This document shows positions 53,298-61,843 of a stretch of 64,000 bases of DNA, piece after piece; the first letter of the stretch is position 1, and each line of letters starts with the position of its first letter. The stretch is from Streptosporangium amethystogenes (GTDB taxonomy: Bacteria; Actinomycetota; Actinomycetes; Streptosporangiales; Streptosporangiaceae), in contig NZ_JOEQ01000028.1 in assembly GCF_000721075.1 (NCBI RefSeq), forward strand, positions 30,015 to 94,014. Direction: 5' to 3'. The notes beneath the pieces are model-generated. The model saw nothing but the letters and a program-made list of their open reading frames with translations, was not told the origin of the DNA and did not search any database. Made by a program: the position numbers and the translations under genes.

Positions 53298-54547
53298 AGG
53301 CGCGACCCGGTCGGCGCGAGGGGCAGTCGTGCCCTGACTTCGAACCCGCCGCCTGAAATCGGCCCGGCGTCGAGTTCTCCGCCCAGCAGTTGACAGCGCT
53401 CGCGCATGCCGACGATTCCGCAGCCGGGCTTGGCCGAGCTGCCACCGCTGATCGGATGCGGGGCCGGTAGGTACGGGTCCGCAGAGTCATGAACTGGGGC
53501 GGTACGGCGGCCCTCATCGGTCACGCGGATCTCCAAGGCCTCGATCCCGGGGTTCAGCGCTACCGTCACCCGAGTCGGACCGACGTGGCGGACCACGTTG
53601 GTGATCGATTCCTGAACGATTCGGTAAGCGGCACTTCCCACCGCGCTGGGCAACGGGGCCACGGGCGAGGTCTCCTCCAGCTTGATGTCCAGTCCCGCCT
53701 TGCGTGCTTTGGCAGCCAGTTCGTCGATCTGCCCCAGCCCGGGGTAAGGCCCCCGCCCGTCGTCGTCACCGCCGTCGTCACGGAGAACCCCGAGGATGGC
53801 CCGCATCTCCCGCAGTGCCCGGGAACTGGTCTGCTCGATGGCACGCAGCGCCTCGCGCGCCACTTCCGGCCGCTTGTCGAGCACGTGTGCGGTGACACCG
53901 GACTGGACGTTGATGATCGCTATGGCGTGCGCGACGGTGTCGTGGACCTCGCGCGCGATCCGGAGCCGTTCGGCGTCCACACGCGCCCGCGCTTCCTCCT
54001 CGCGAGTCCGTTCAGCCAACTCGGCGCGCTCCTGCGCTTCGGCCGCGATGACCTGCCGGGACCGGACGGACTCGCCGAGGGCTGCGCTCATGACCGACGC
54101 GCCGATCCGGAAGAACACCCAGCCGATGGCGGCGCGTGGCTCGATGTCGTCCGCGGCGATCAGCCAGCCGATGGCAAGCACCGTGGTACCCACGCCGGCG
54201 ATCACCAGCGACCGGCGTCCGTCACCGTAGGCGGCGAGGGTGTACAGGGCGACGAAGAGCCCGAGCCAGCCGGGTCCGTCCGGGAAGTCAAGGGTGTAGT
54301 ACACCAAGCTGGCGAGCGCGGCGGCGACGAACACCGGTACCGGCCATCGGCGGCGGACGGCAATGACCACGCCACTCACGATCAGCAGGACATATCCCAG
54401 GTTTCCGAGGTCGGTAAGGGGACGCTGTACCACCTCGCCGACGTTACGAACCATCGTGCCCTGAACCTGCATCACGGTGATGAAGAGCGCGAGTAACACG
54501 TCCTGCGCCGGCACAGGCAGGCGCAACGACACCACGCGGTGTTCCAT
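53294..54547 (-). CDS. Sensor histidine kinase (NarX/DesK-like HisKA_3)
   Basis: 417 residues. Four to five N-terminal TM helices (VLLIVSGVVIAVRRRWPVPV, LVIAGVGTTVLAIGWLIAAD), a coiled linker (AQERAELAERTREEEARARV) and the phospho-acceptor His in RIAREVHDTVAHAIAIINV. The ATPase N box is ESITNVVRHVG, with GCGIVGMRERCQLLGGELDA as the G box. Short loops suggest it senses membrane stress. It forms an operon with the response regulator and is divergent from the DUF6223-like gene. Confidence 0.93.
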   Translation of the reverse strand: MEHRVVSLRLPVPAQDVLLALFITVMQVQGTMVRNVGEVVQRPLTDLGNLGYVLLIVSGVVIAVRRRWPVPVFVAAALASLVYYTLDFPDGPGWLGLFVALYTLAAYGDGRRSLVIAGVGTTVLAIGWLIAADDIEPRAAIGWVFFRIGASVMSAALGESVRSRQVIAAEAQERAELAERTREEEARARVDAERLRIAREVHDTVAHAIAIINVQSGVTAHVLDKRPEVAREALRAIEQTSSRALREMRAILGVLRDDGGDDDGRGPYPGLGQIDELAAKARKAGLDIKLEETSPVAPLPSAVGSAAYRIVQESITNVVRHVGPTRVTVALNPGIEALEIRVTDEGRRTAPVHDSADPYLPAPHPISGGSSAKPGCGIVGMRERCQLLGGELDAGPISGGGFEVRARLPLAPTGSRL

Positions 54548-54632
54548 GCTGCGATCCTACGGTCGCAGACCGCAGGAACACTCCGCCCGGACGCGCGACC
54601 GCCTACGACGTCGAGCGTACCGAGGCACGAGT

Positions 54633-54656
54633 CGTCTACGCAGAACTGCGTAGACG
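54633..54656. promoter_or_regulatory. Perfect 24-bp palindrome, CGTCTACGCAG-AA-CTGCGTAGACG
   Basis: Eleven-base arms around AA lie between the divergent kinase gene and the DUF6223-like gene. Size and symmetry suit a LuxR-type response-regulator dimer, so it probably controls both directions. Confidence 0.65.
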
Positions 54657-54821
54657 CTGCCGTCCGCTGTCGGAGGCGCGGCCGCCCCGACGGCGCGATG
54701 ATCAATTCCGTGAAACCCCTGCCAGGGGCTCGCGCTCGTCACCGGGACCTCGACCGGCATAGGCCGAGTCACCGCGCTGCACACACTGCGGGCGCCCGTC
54801 ATCCGACCGAAAGGGTCCTCA

Positions 54822-55223
54822 ATGTCCGTCCTGTTAGTGCTTGCCGCACAGGCGGCCTCGCCAGTCTGTACGTCGGCGGCAGAATGCACGGGCCAAGGTG
54901 TCGACACTTTCCTCGGGACCCCTGCCCGCATCTGGGCCAGTGTGGCCGCACTAGTGGCGCTGGGCGGCGTGGTCATCGGCTGGCTGGCGCTGCGCTCCGT
55001 CCGTCGTATCGGCAACGGAGGGAGGGGGGTAGCCATCGTGGCTGTGGTGGTGGGGCTGATCGGCGGGCTCAACGGCGCGGTGAAACTGGCTGTCGCCGAC
55101 GGTGGTCTCGGCACCGGCAACGGAGTATTCGGGGCGGTCTTGGCCCTGGTGCTTGGACTGGTCGGTGCGGTCCTCGGCGGGCTGGCTCTGGCCCGCTCCC
55201 GTCGCGCCGAGCCGAGCGGCTGA
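54822..55223 (+). CDS. DUF6223-like small membrane protein
   Basis: 133 residues from ATG 54822 (GAAAGGG upstream). Three TM helices: IWASVAALVALGGVVIGWLA, GVAIVAVVVGLIGGLNGAVK and FGAVLALVLGLVGAVLGGLA. An N-terminal Cys pair is in PVCTSAAECTG. Matches the DUF6223-type actinobacterial membrane proteins in layout. It is divergent from the two-component system and is its likely target. Function unknown. Confidence 0.8.
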   Translation: MSVLLVLAAQAASPVCTSAAECTGQGVDTFLGTPARIWASVAALVALGGVVIGWLALRSVRRIGNGGRGVAIVAVVVGLIGGLNGAVKLAVADGGLGTGNGVFGAVLALVLGLVGAVLGGLALARSRRAEPSG

Positions 55224-55429
55224 CCGCAGCGAATACAGGCGCGCGATCGAGGCTCTGATGACCGTGCACACCTCGATCATCGCGCGGTGGCCACTTCTCG
55301 TGATCTTGTACAGGCAGACAGCTCTACGTCAACAAGTGCGGCTGCCCTGCTGGTCCGACACCTACGCCAAGGCCGCGGTCCACGTCTGCCGAAAGGTGAA
55401 CGCCGCGGCCGCAACAGCAGGAGGCTGAC

Positions 55430-55720
55430 GTGTTACACGTGATCGGCGCGGGATTCCCGCGTACCGGAACCAGATCGATGAAGGCCGCGCTGAAAAGGCT
55501 GGGATTCGGTCCTTGCCACCACTCGGAGAGTCCACCTTCGGCGACACCTGGAACTTCCAGCGGGGCATGCCCGACGAAGAGATCACGGTAGCGGCGTTCC
55601 ACCGTCACGTGGCCGTTGTCCAGAAGAGCCTGCCCGCGGATCGCTTCCTGGTGTTCGAGGGCTGGGAGCCGCTCTGCCGATTCCTGGGCGTCGACACTTT
55701 GAGTCTCTTCGAACACGGGA
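55430..55720 (+). pseudogene. Sulfotransferase-family remnant with internal deletion
   Basis: Begins GTG-TTA-CAC and reads HVIGAGFPRTGTRSMKAALK, then RLGFGPCHH, the PAPS-binding P-loop start of aryl/stf0-like sulfotransferases. After ~28 codons the frame changes, and FGDTWNFQRGMPDEEITVAA, FHRHVAVVQKSLPADRFLVF and GWEPLCRFLGV give the later part. About 90 middle residues and the C-terminus are missing. The second codon is TTA, rare in actinomycetes and subject to bldA control. Confidence 0.7.
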
Positions 55721-55907
55721 GAAGGCTCTGCGGGCCGTCGTCCGCATCGCGCCGCGAGACGTCCACCATCGAGAGGGTGATACGGACGGCGAAGGCCCCA
55801 GGGCAATCTCTGTCTTCCACCATCGAATGCCCGCGATCTTGCTAAATCGGGCATCGGGGTTTCGGCAGGGACTTAGCCTGGGGCCTCGTGTTACCGGTGC
55901 ATCGGGG

Positions 55908-56096
55908 CTACCTGAAGTAGGCCCATGACGCGGCTGCAACCGCGATCAGGATGCACATGCGGATGGTCCGGGGAGTGCTGTCAACAACATCCCGGACCAT
56001 CCGCGCCACCTCCCCGATCCAGGGGGAGGACTCCAAGACGCCGGGCGGCTCCTGGGCAGGAGGCTCGGCGTCGCCGGCGGGCCGCATGGCCGTCAT
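55908..56096 (-). CDS. Small single-TM hypothetical protein
   Basis: 62 residues from ATG 56094-56096, preceded by AGGAAGG. Polar proline-rich N-terminus, then TIRMCILIAVAAASWAYF as one C-terminal helix. The DNA for RMVRD...RTIRM forms a perfect 14-bp inverted repeat, so the gene body can fold into a hairpin. Coupled (ATGA) to the upstream small gene. Confidence 0.5.
   Translation of the reverse strand: MTAMRPAGDAEPPAQEPPGVLESSPWIGEVARMVRDVVDSTPRTIRMCILIAVAAASWAYFR
55959..56004. repeat. Perfect 14-bp inverted repeat inside a small gene
   Basis: GCGGATGGTCCGGG (55959-55972) and CCCGGACCATCCGC (55991-56004) are separated by 18 bases. It may be a terminator for opposing transcripts, or an RNA hairpin controlling the small operon. 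Confidence 0.6.
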
Positions 56097-56299
56097 TCAT
56101 CCTTCCTTTCCGAACATCGGCAAAATCCGACAAACCCCTCTGAAACCACGAAAGGCTCGTGCAGCAGGTCGATGCGCAGGGCGTCAGCGCGGCGCTTAGC
56201 CACCGCAGCACACACAGGGAAATGCTCACCGGCACTACTGAGCTTGCGTGACTCTCGCCCCCACGGCTCGTCACCACCGGCGAGAAGAAAGGCCGGCAC
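56093..56299 (-). CDS. Small hypothetical protein, first gene of a micro-operon
   Basis: 68 residues from GTG 56297-56299, preceded by GGCGGGGA. AGEHFPVCAAVAKRRADALR and IDLLHEPFVVSEGFVGFC look like a compact helical protein; Cys residues near both ends (VCAAV, FCRC) could bind metal. Family not recognised. Its stop overlaps the start of the TM protein gene. Confidence 0.5.
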   Translation of the reverse strand: MPAFLLAGGDEPWGRESRKLSSAGEHFPVCAAVAKRRADALRIDLLHEPFVVSEGFVGFCRCSERKDE

Positions 56300-56333
56300 T
56301 CATCCCCGCCAGCGTCCCGTGCGTGCTCCGCGA

Positions 56334-57368
56334 TCACGGTGACGCCGACATCACCGAGCCGGCGTCAGCCGAAGGCTGATCGCCTCCGAGATCACGATCC
56401 TTTTCAGCGCCAGTGGCTGTCTGCCGGTTCCTCAGGCCCGGCTCGGTGACGATCAAGGGTCGCAGGGTGTGCGCGGCGATCTGCATGCCTTGCAGGGTCT
56501 TGTCGAGTGTGCCGCCCCATACGGGGTCTTCGTGTTCGACGGCGACGTCGCCGTCATATCCGGCTGCGTAGAGTGCGTCGATGATCTGGTTCCAGTCGAG
56601 CTGTCCGCGGCCGGGAACGCGGTAGCGCCACCATCCGACATCGGTGGGTGAGGTACGTCCGGCTGTCTTGCCGAAGACTCCGTAGCGAGTGCGTGCCCGC
56701 TCGTCAATCTGGATGTCCTTGGCCTGGACGTGGCCGACGATACCGGCGTGCAGGGCGTGTTCGAGTGCGTCGAGCGGGTCGATGCCGAGCCAGGGCAGGT
56801 GGGAGGGGTCGTAAGTGAGGCCGAAGCCGAGGTCGGCCATCCAGTCCCACAGTTCGGGCGAGTAGGCGAGGTTGGCGGGGTATCCGTCGGGGTGCCAGCC
56901 TTCCATCGGGCAGTTCTCGGCGAGCAGCCTCACGCCGCGGTCGGCCGCGTACCGAGCCAGTGGGGGCAGGTACTGCTCGGCCTGCTTGAGGTTGTCGGCC
57001 ACCGGCAGGGTGACATCGCGTCCGATGAAGGTGGTGACATGCCGGACGCCCAGGGCCGCTGCCGCGTCGACGCAGGCCCGCAGGTGCCGGTGGACGCGGT
57101 CACGTTCGGCCCGATCGCAGTGCAGGTTGTTGCCGCAGTAGGTCACCGCGGAGATGGTCAGGCCGTGGCCGTCCATCAGCTCGCTTACGCGGGCGACCTC
57201 GTCGGCGGTGAGGCCGACCACGTCTAGGTGGGCAGCCTGGTGGACGTGTTCGCTGCCGACCGGCCAGGCCGCCACCTCCAGCGCCTGGTATCCGACCTGC
57301 GGCGCCCAGGCAGCAATCTGTTCCAGGGACATCTGGCCGAGCGCGGCCGTGAGCAGTCCAAGCTTCAT
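56334..57368 (-). CDS. Sugar phosphate isomerase/epimerase (AP endonuclease-2 fold)
   Basis: 344 residues. TIM-barrel of the xylose-isomerase-like type: KLGLLTAALGQMSLEQIAAW, LTISAVTYCGNNLHCDRAER, RLLAENCPMEGWH (metal Glu), GLTYDPSHLPWLGIDP (metal Asp/His), VGHVQAKDIQI (His/Lys) and VAVEHEDPVWGGT (final Glu). All metal ligands are visible. The C-terminal ~35 residues after LRPLIV are low-complexity and unusual, suggesting read-through into non-homologous sequence. Acts on a sugar or inositol derivative. Confidence 0.88.
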   Translation of the reverse strand: MKLGLLTAALGQMSLEQIAAWAPQVGYQALEVAAWPVGSEHVHQAAHLDVVGLTADEVARVSELMDGHGLTISAVTYCGNNLHCDRAERDRVHRHLRACVDAAAALGVRHVTTFIGRDVTLPVADNLKQAEQYLPPLARYAADRGVRLLAENCPMEGWHPDGYPANLAYSPELWDWMADLGFGLTYDPSHLPWLGIDPLDALEHALHAGIVGHVQAKDIQIDERARTRYGVFGKTAGRTSPTDVGWWRYRVPGRGQLDWNQIIDALYAAGYDGDVAVEHEDPVWGGTLDKTLQGMQIAAHTLRPLIVTEPGLRNRQTATGAEKDRDLGGDQPSADAGSVMSASP

Positions 57369-57372
57369 TGTC

Positions 57373-58797
57373 TTACCTCGCTATCTGTTCGGGAGTCGAC
57401 CGGGTGTTGCGGGACGTACCACTGGAGCGCGACCACGGGACGGTCCGGCGCTGTTCTTCGTCCGCGATCGGGACGTGCCACAGGCCGGAGATCGGTTCGT
57501 CGCGGAGAAGGGTGCGGAGTGGTGCGGCTGTGTCTTGCCGCATGGGGTGGCGCCGGCCATGTCGTTTTCGCTGGATGCGGTCGATCTCGACAAGGTCACG
57601 GATCACACGGTCGACGACGCGGTCGTCACCCGGCGCGACCAGTACCTTGGCCAGGCTGTGGTACTTGAGGGTCTCCAGCGTGTCGGGGTGACGGTCTCCC
57701 TGGACACGCGCGCGGTCATCCGCCAGGTCCCGCAGGAGGGGGAGTGCCTGTGCCCCTTGTCCGGCGACGACGAGGATCTTCCCTTGGGAGTGCCGCGCGT
57801 CAAGGGTGTCGGTGTGGTCTTCGCCCAGCTCATCGATTCGGTTGGAGATGATGAGGGCATAGTCGCTCACCGATTCATCCACCCGTCCCAGCCGTCCACG
57901 CAGCCAGGTGCTTCTGCACTGCACATGCAGCAGCATTCGCGTGTCGGCGCCCGGTGACCGGGTCAGACGATCCTCCAACGAGCGGAACCCGTCCTCGGCC
58001 TCCCGCAACCGGCCCTGGCCGACCAGCGCCCAGAGCAACAGCAGCGCCGTCCGAGGGGCGGTGGAGCCGAACACCCTCTGTTCGTCCTCGCTCAGCTCAC
58101 GCAGCATCGCCTCGGCCTGCCGGCGCCAGCCAAGCTCGGACAGGGCCTCGGCCCGGACACGCCGCACCTCGAACGCGGCCGGGTGGCGATGGCCCAGGGA
58201 CCTCAGATGCGGGGAAGCAGCCCGGACCAGGTCCAAGGCGGCGCGCTCGTCCCGATCTGCGATCAAAGTCTCCGCCAGTGTGGCCACCATCCCCAGGACC
58301 ATCGCCGTGCCTTCCGCACCGAACGCCCCTGCCGGGCACGCGCTCAGTTGCTCTCGCCACTCCGCGATCACGGCCCGGACCTCCTGGCGGCCACCGTCAC
58401 TCATCATCCTTAGGTCGCCGCTGGGAACTATCCGCGATCCCGAGTCCCCCACAACTCTGTCCGCGGTACGGCTTCGGGCAAGAAGCACCCCGGCACGACG
58501 CGGGAGGGCGGTACCGGCGGCCAGCACGGTGTCGGTCCACGGCCCGACAAGTTCCCCCCGCACCCCCGACTCACCGAATGCGCCGGGGCCACTGGTGTCC
58601 GAGAAGTCCCTCTGAGCCGGACCTGTATGGGGCTCGGAGACTGGCGTGCTGTTTTGTGCACCGTGGCCCATCGCACGGCTGATCCTGGCCTCGATGTCGG
58701 CGTCGCTGATCTTGGCGACCACTTCGTCCACCAGGTTGAGGTAGTCGGCGAAGGCTTGGCCTACCGTTTCCTCCTGCTGAGAGTCGTCGGTGTTCAC
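57373..58797 (-). CDS. TPR-like helical repeat protein coupled to a sigma factor
   Basis: 474 residues. N-terminal acidic helix (TVGQAFADYLNLVDEVVAKI), a low-complexity linker, then helical repeats from about residue 135: AFEVRRVRAEALSELGWRRQ, ALLLLWALVGQGRLREAEDG, HTDTLDARHSQGKILVVAGQ and HPDTLETLKYHSLAKVLVAP. No TM or enzyme motif. The ATG overlaps the sigma stop (ATGA), so the protein probably modulates the sigma factor. It is not a known anti-sigma family. Confidence 0.82.
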   Translation of the reverse strand: MNTDDSQQEETVGQAFADYLNLVDEVVAKISDADIEARISRAMGHGAQNSTPVSEPHTGPAQRDFSDTSGPGAFGESGVRGELVGPWTDTVLAAGTALPRRAGVLLARSRTADRVVGDSGSRIVPSGDLRMMSDGGRQEVRAVIAEWREQLSACPAGAFGAEGTAMVLGMVATLAETLIADRDERAALDLVRAASPHLRSLGHRHPAAFEVRRVRAEALSELGWRRQAEAMLRELSEDEQRVFGSTAPRTALLLLWALVGQGRLREAEDGFRSLEDRLTRSPGADTRMLLHVQCRSTWLRGRLGRVDESVSDYALIISNRIDELGEDHTDTLDARHSQGKILVVAGQGAQALPLLRDLADDRARVQGDRHPDTLETLKYHSLAKVLVAPGDDRVVDRVIRDLVEIDRIQRKRHGRRHPMRQDTAAPLRTLLRDEPISGLWHVPIADEEQRRTVPWSRSSGTSRNTRSTPEQIAR

Positions 58798-59462
58798 AGA
58801 GTGTCCTCCTCCTGGGGAGCTGGCGCTGGACGCGAGGCCGGGTCGATCCGGTAGTCCTTGCCCAGATTCGCTTTCAGCCGCTTGCGGGCATGTGCCAGGT
58901 TCTGGCGGATGGCATCGGGACTTCTACCGAGCAGTTCGGCGATCTCGCTGTGCTTGTGGTCATCGAAGATGAGTGCGGCGACGGCGCGTTGTGTCTCTGG
59001 CAGTGCGTCGAGCATCTGCTTCACCCACTGCTCGTCCTCCCAGACGTTCAGGCCGTGGTCGATGTAGGAGTCGGGTGTGACGAAGCAGCCCTTGATCTCC
59101 CGGTTGGGCCGCTCTCGTTCCCGTTGTCGGCTGCTGTAGTAGGTGTGCCGTACGGCCTTGCGGATCCACGCCTTGGGGTTCTTCAATCTGTCCCACGACT
59201 GCTTCTGCATCATGTCCGCGGTGACCTCCCCGATCGTTTCGTGTGCTTGCTCCTCGGTCGCGCCGATGGCCATCAGTGCTTTGAAGAAGTACCGGTAGTG
59301 GTCCTTCATGAAGGTCTGGAAGTCAGCCCGTGGGTCTGGTCCGGGTGCGGGTCCGACGTGCCCGGATGCCTGTTCTCGATCCACCGCGCCTCCGATCGCT
59401 TCAACGCCATCTAGCCCTCCTGTTCCGCCCTTCACAGAATTAGGTGGCTGAGAAGGCCCCAT
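58794..59462 (-). CDS. ECF-like RNA polymerase sigma factor
   Basis: About 222 residues from ATG 59460-59462; the exact start is uncertain. Region 2: FQTFMKDHYRYFFKALMAIG, ADMMQKQSWDRLKNPKAWIR, KAVRHTYYSSRQRERER. Region 4: MLDALPETQRAVAALIFDDH, KHSEIAELLGRSPDAIRQNL followed by AHARKRL. The spacing is of ECF type without extra domains. It is the first gene of a sigma/TPR pair. Confidence 0.88.
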   Translation of the reverse strand: MGPSQPPNSVKGGTGGLDGVEAIGGAVDREQASGHVGPAPGPDPRADFQTFMKDHYRYFFKALMAIGATEEQAHETIGEVTADMMQKQSWDRLKNPKAWIRKAVRHTYYSSRQRERERPNREIKGCFVTPDSYIDHGLNVWEDEQWVKQMLDALPETQRAVAALIFDDHKHSEIAELLGRSPDAIRQNLAHARKRLKANLGKDYRIDPASRPAPAPQEEDTL

Positions 59463-59594
59463 CGTGAGACCCGAGTTCAAGATTCTTTGGTGGAACCTCC
59501 CCGTACCGGCTCCGCCTCACTATCAGTAGTCGAGGGCCCGGTTGACGAGGTCGGCGACCTCGGTGGCTGAGGCGCGCTCTGGCGGCATCGGATA

Positions 59595-60465
59595 TCAGAA
59601 CGCTCCGAATGCCTTGCGGTTTGGGGGCGACCAGATGATCGAAACGATGTGGAGGGCTGCTGTCGCGAGGTGTTGGTCGCCGTCGATGCGGGCGTGTTCG
59701 GCCGCCTGCTCGGGGGTGATGCCGCGGCTGCACAGCCTCCAGGTGGTGTCGGTGTCGAGTTCGAGCCGTGCGGCGGGCCGAGGGGTGTGGTTGGTGTTGC
59801 AGCCTCCAGCGTTCAGGGCTGCGGACGCAGGTCCAGGTGCCACCGCCGGGTCCAGTCACGATCACCTGGACAGCGGTGCCTGGTGCGGCGGTGATGTCGT
59901 GCAGTGTGTGAGGTAGTGCCCGCAAGAAGGTGTCAATGACGGGGCCAAGATAGTACGGGGCGGTAAGTCCTATGCGTCCGGTGGCATTGCAGATCTGCTG
60001 CTGGTGGGTCCAGTACTCGGTGTATTCGCGGGCAACGTCCAGCCAGTAGGGATGCGGGTCGGGGCCTGCCCAGCGCACCGGGCCGCCGAGGATGTCCAGG
60101 TCGATGGTCTGCCAGAACTGCACGATCTGGTTGCCGAAGGTCGACAGCAGTTCGATGAGCATGGGCGGGCTGATGTTGCGGGTAGCGATCACCCACTCCT
60201 CGTTGATCCGATCAAGGAAGCCGGGGAAGGCTTCGCCGTCTCGTGGATGCAGGACATGGAAGCCGTCGCGGTGGGTGGACAGGCGCCCGATGTGGTCGCC
60301 GAGCACGCGCGTGGCGACATCTTTGACGTTCCAGCCGGGGCAGATCGTTGGCTGGTTCCACTCCTCGGCGTCGAGTTGGCGCAGCAGGTCGATGAACGCG
60401 TCCTGCTGTTCGGCGAGCACGGGCCGGACGTCAATGGCGGGTCCCAGCCAGGCGATATCGGTCAT
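59595..60465 (-). pseudogene. DinB/mycothiol-dependent maleylpyruvate isomerase-like gene with one frameshift
   Basis: From ATG 60463-60465 (AAGGGAAG upstream) it reads EQQDAFIDLLRQLDAEEWNQ, PTICPGWNVKDVATRVLGDH, EYTEYWTHQQQICNATGRIG and IVTGPGGGTWTC. Near 59820 the frame must shift to continue as RPAARLELDTDTTWRLCSRG, ITPEQAAEHARIDGD to a stop at 59595. Both halves are well conserved and the rest is intact. This may be a recent mutation or a sequencing error. The protein would be a mycothiol-linked DinB enzyme. Confidence 0.75.
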
Positions 60466-60771
60466 GACTTCCCTTCGGTGTTCTCTATTGGTGGTGCGGC
60501 GGATGAGGTCTGCGGCGTAGGCGATCCAGTCGCCGGCGGATGCTCGTTGCCAGACGACGGCCACGGTAATGGGGCATGACGAGCATCGGAACTGTGATTC
60601 TTGACCTACGGCCCGGTTGGGCCTGCCACGCTCGAAAAGTCCCGTTAGCAGAGCAGAGTTGAGCGGCTTACCGTGACTTTCCGTTCGGATGCGTCTCACG
60701 AGAGCGTTTTCGCAGGTCACGACTTGCGGGTGAGCCGGTGGGGGGTCGGCCACCCACTGAGGGCGATCACG
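60466..60771. other. 306-base intergenic region, no supported gene
   Basis: Frames here (for example SAGDWIAYAADLIRRTTN on the minus strand) are not backed by length or family. It presumably contains the promoter of the DinB-like gene. Confidence 0.4.
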
Positions 60772-61434
60772 TCAGTTTCGGTGGAACGCCCTTACCGCCA
60801 GCACCGATGGGACGGGGTGCTCGCGTGGCTCGGAGAGCCGATCGATGCTCAGCCCCGCGTCGATGAACGCGTTGATCAGGTCGGGCAGCGGCACGTGGCT
60901 CATGCCGACCCGGTCTCGGACCCCGCCTTCGCGCCACCACGGCGAGCGCTTGTGCCAGCCCTTGAGCCGGTAGGTGGGGTGGATGACCACCGCTCCGTCG
61001 GTACGGAGCTCGATGTGCGGCCCGTTGAAACAGGGATGCACCCCGTAGAACAGCAGTAGCCCGCCCGGAAGCAGCACTCGGGCCGCCTCCTTGATCAGCC
61101 CGGCGAAGTCGCCGATATCGGTGGAGACCCAGAGCGCGGTGACGGTGCCAAAGGTGTCCGCGGCAAACGGGAGCGTCGTCGCGTCGCCCTGAAGGAGCGG
61201 GGCGCCGTCCCTGCGGCGGGCGAGGCGCAACTGGTCGGCCGAGCGGTCGAGGCCCACGACGGTTCGACCAGTGGATCGGATGGCATCGAGGTAGAGGCCG
61301 GTGCCGCAGCCGACGTCCAGACACAGGCCTTCACCGGGGCCTAGAAGATCGGCTATGTCAGCGATGTTGGCGGCGGCACCGAGCCCGATGTAGTCGTCGT
61401 ACCACTCGGCTTGGCCGTCATATCTCGCGGTCAT
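60772..61434 (-). CDS. Class I SAM-dependent methyltransferase
   Basis: 220 residues. Motif I LCLDVGCGTGLYLDAIRSTG, acidic end of strand 2 in VVGLDRSADQLRLARR, LLQGDATTLPFAADTFGTVT (motifs II-III) and EAARVLLPGGLLLFYGVHPC. A Methyltransf_11 fold acting on a small molecule, with no specific substrate motif. Monocistronic. A 257-base gap follows on the 5' side with no supported gene. Confidence 0.9.
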   Translation of the reverse strand: MTARYDGQAEWYDDYIGLGAAANIADIADLLGPGEGLCLDVGCGTGLYLDAIRSTGRTVVGLDRSADQLRLARRRDGAPLLQGDATTLPFAADTFGTVTALWVSTDIGDFAGLIKEAARVLLPGGLLLFYGVHPCFNGPHIELRTDGAVVIHPTYRLKGWHKRSPWWREGGVRDRVGMSHVPLPDLINAFIDAGLSIDRLSEPREHPVPSVLAVRAFHRN

Positions 61435-61691
61435 GATTCATTCAAACATCAAGTCCGCGCGGCCCACTGACAACAATCGGCTCTGGCCCACTTTCGATGA
61501 TGAGTGACTCAGAGTGAGCTCAGAGCGCGCTGGACGTCCTGTCTGAGTGATCGTCATAGTGTTCAGATGTAGGCGACGTGGATGCTTGCCGCCGGCCGGA
61601 TATCGGTGCTCGGATGCAGGGGGACGATGTCACGTCATCCGCTCCGGGGCGGGAAGGGCCGGTTGTCACATCGACCTGGTTGGATTCCTGC

Positions 61692-61843
61692 ATGACGGAT
61701 TGGTCGCAACTCAGCCACGCCTATGGCTCTGCAGAGGACATCCCTGCTCTGCTGGATCAGATTGAGACGGACCCGAGCGCCGACTGGAACGATCTGTGGT
61801 CGGCTCTGTGCCACCAGGGCACCGTCTATTCGGCCAGCTGGAC
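61692..61843 (+). pseudogene. 5' fragment of a HEAT-like/immunity-type gene, cut by IS DNA
   Basis: ATG 61692 begins DWSQLSHAYGSAEDIPALLD, QIETDPSADWNDLWSALCHQ, then GTVYSASW. This is the start of the actinobacterial HEAT-repeat-like proteins (HAYG.A.D.P.LL......LW..L.HQGTVY.A). At about 61843 it fuses to an ISL3 transposase segment in another frame, and the rest of the gene is absent. Confidence 0.6.
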
